Source of the DNA: Paracoccus subflavus
Lineage (GTDB): Bacteria; Pseudomonadota; Alphaproteobacteria; Rhodobacterales; Rhodobacteraceae
Length of the DNA: 64,000 bases
NCBI RefSeq assembly: GCF_004310345.1
Contig: NZ_SISK01000002.1
Span: 124,001 to 188,000, forward strand
Direction: 5' to 3'
This document shows positions 63,341-64,000 of the stretch, piece by piece; within the stretch, counting starts at the first letter, position 1, and each line of letters begins with the position of its first letter. Position numbers and translations under genes: made by a program. The notes beneath the pieces are model-generated. The model saw only the letters and a list, made by a program, of their open reading frames with translations. It was not told where the DNA came from and made no database searches.

Positions 63341-64000
63341 TCAACCCGCTGCGCCGGTCGGATACCAGTTCGCAAGGATCACAAGGCTGCCGGCGTCCGA
63401 CGCCTCGACCAGACCGGCGAATTCCTGCACGTCGCTGTCGCGGTGGTGATAGGGAAAGACCGTGACGGGCCGGAACGCAGCCACCGCGTCGGCGGCCTGT
63501 TCGATCGTCATCGTATAGGGCAGGTTCATGGGCAGGAACGCGACCTCGATCCCCTCCAGGGCGCGCATCTCGGGTGTGTCCTCGGTATCGCCGGCGATAT
63601 AGAACCGCTTGCCGCCAATCGTCAGCACATAGCCGTTGTCGCGGCCCTGGGGATGATATTGCAGCCGGTCGGGGGTGATGTTGTAGGCTGGAACAGCCTC
63701 GATCCGCATGCCCATTGTTTCGCCCTCGTCGCCATTGGCCATGGCGGTCGAACGGGATTGCATCTCGGCGGGCAGCATGGAATGGACCGCAGGGTTCGCG
63801 ATGATCGCCACGGGGGGCAGGGCTTCTAGGGTCGGCAGGTCGTAGTGATCGCCATGTTCGTGGGTAATCAGGATCAGCGACGGCTGCGGCTTGCCTGCAT
63901 AGGCCTCGGCGCCGCCTACCGGGTCGACATAGATGACACCGCCCGGAGTCTCGATCACCATCGAGGCGTGATCGACCGGATGAAAGATCACGTCGCCGCC
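63341..64000 (-). CDS. metallo-beta-lactamase-fold hydrolase (partial, runs off the right edge)
   Basis: At least 219 residues, open to the window edge; a GTG at 63991 is a possible but unproven start. It is a metallo-beta-lactamase-superfamily protein of the UlaG-like branch, with the metal motif THEHGDHYD, an upstream VDPVGG, a downstream AGDTEDTPEM and VFPYHHRDSD. These give the expected histidines and aspartates for a dinuclear site. The substrate is not predictable. It converges on fnrL across a 108-base gap. Confidence 0.85.
   Translation of the reverse strand, partial: GGDVIFHPVDHASMVIETPGGVIYVDPVGGAEAYAGKPQPSLILITHEHGDHYDLPTLEALPPVAIIANPAVHSMLPAEMQSRSTAMANGDEGETMGMRIEAVPAYNITPDRLQYHPQGRDNGYVLTIGGKRFYIAGDTEDTPEMRALEGIEVAFLPMNLPYTMTIEQAADAVAAFRPVTVFPYHHRDSDVQEFAGLVEASDAGSLVILANWYPTGAAG

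Overview
The window is about 64 kb of high-GC chromosomal DNA from an alphaproteobacterium, most likely a Rhodobacteraceae member close to Paracoccus. The main evidence is gene content and order: an FnrL-type regulator with a four-cysteine N-terminus beside hemN, betaine-homocysteine methyltransferase, OlsB, a DUF4167 protein behind prfA-prmC, lptF-lptG-lptD-surA-pdxA-rsmA, and a ure gene cluster joined to a urt urea transporter. Nearly every gene is housekeeping or ordinary accessory metabolism. I saw no rRNA, tRNA, CRISPR array, transposase or integrase.

Layout: glgP (322-2706) converges on an osmF-yehYXW osmolyte importer, ygiB-ygiC and two Lrp-type regulators (2703-9265), which face ilvC. 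Next come a YghU-like transferase, a radical SAM protein, DUF983, bmt, and the rpsF-rpsR-rplI operon with a structured leader (10475-15609). speB and a membrane-anchored Mrr-like nuclease are followed by prfA-prmC and a repeat-rich DUF4167 protein (to 20423). An outer-membrane and vitamin B6 operon, lptF-lptG-lptD-surA-pdxA-rsmA, runs leftward from 28212 to 20460, and five of its junctions can be read as 4-base or similarly short overlaps. pepA, an unrecognised gene and holC point right (28338-31004).

The dominant module is nitrogen scavenging, 42852 to 31646 on the minus strand: ureD, ureA, a 56-codon exported small protein, ureB, ureC, ureE, ureF, ureG, then urtA-E. The transporter imports urea, UreABC hydrolyses it, and UreD/E/F/G install nickel. 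olsB and an AI-2E family permease lie upstream. Between ndk and fabD is a roughly 1.1 kb AT-rich island carrying two exported cysteine-containing proteins. fabD, fabG, acpP and dps follow. A sulfotransferase and a GT14-type glycosyltransferase are transcribed divergently, followed by a HIT protein, an orphan ABC ATPase, two small zinc-binding proteins and polA. The right end holds a three-gene signalling cassette (membrane protein, hybrid histidine kinase, response-regulator diguanylate cyclase), then hemN and fnrL sharing an FNR box, and an edge-truncated metallo-beta-lactamase-fold protein.

The best candidates for new biology are the small gene inside the urease operon, the exported-protein island, the kinase/cyclic-di-GMP cassette with its small membrane partner, the FNR box that overlaps the fnrL start codon, and the long inverted repeat in the rpsF leader.
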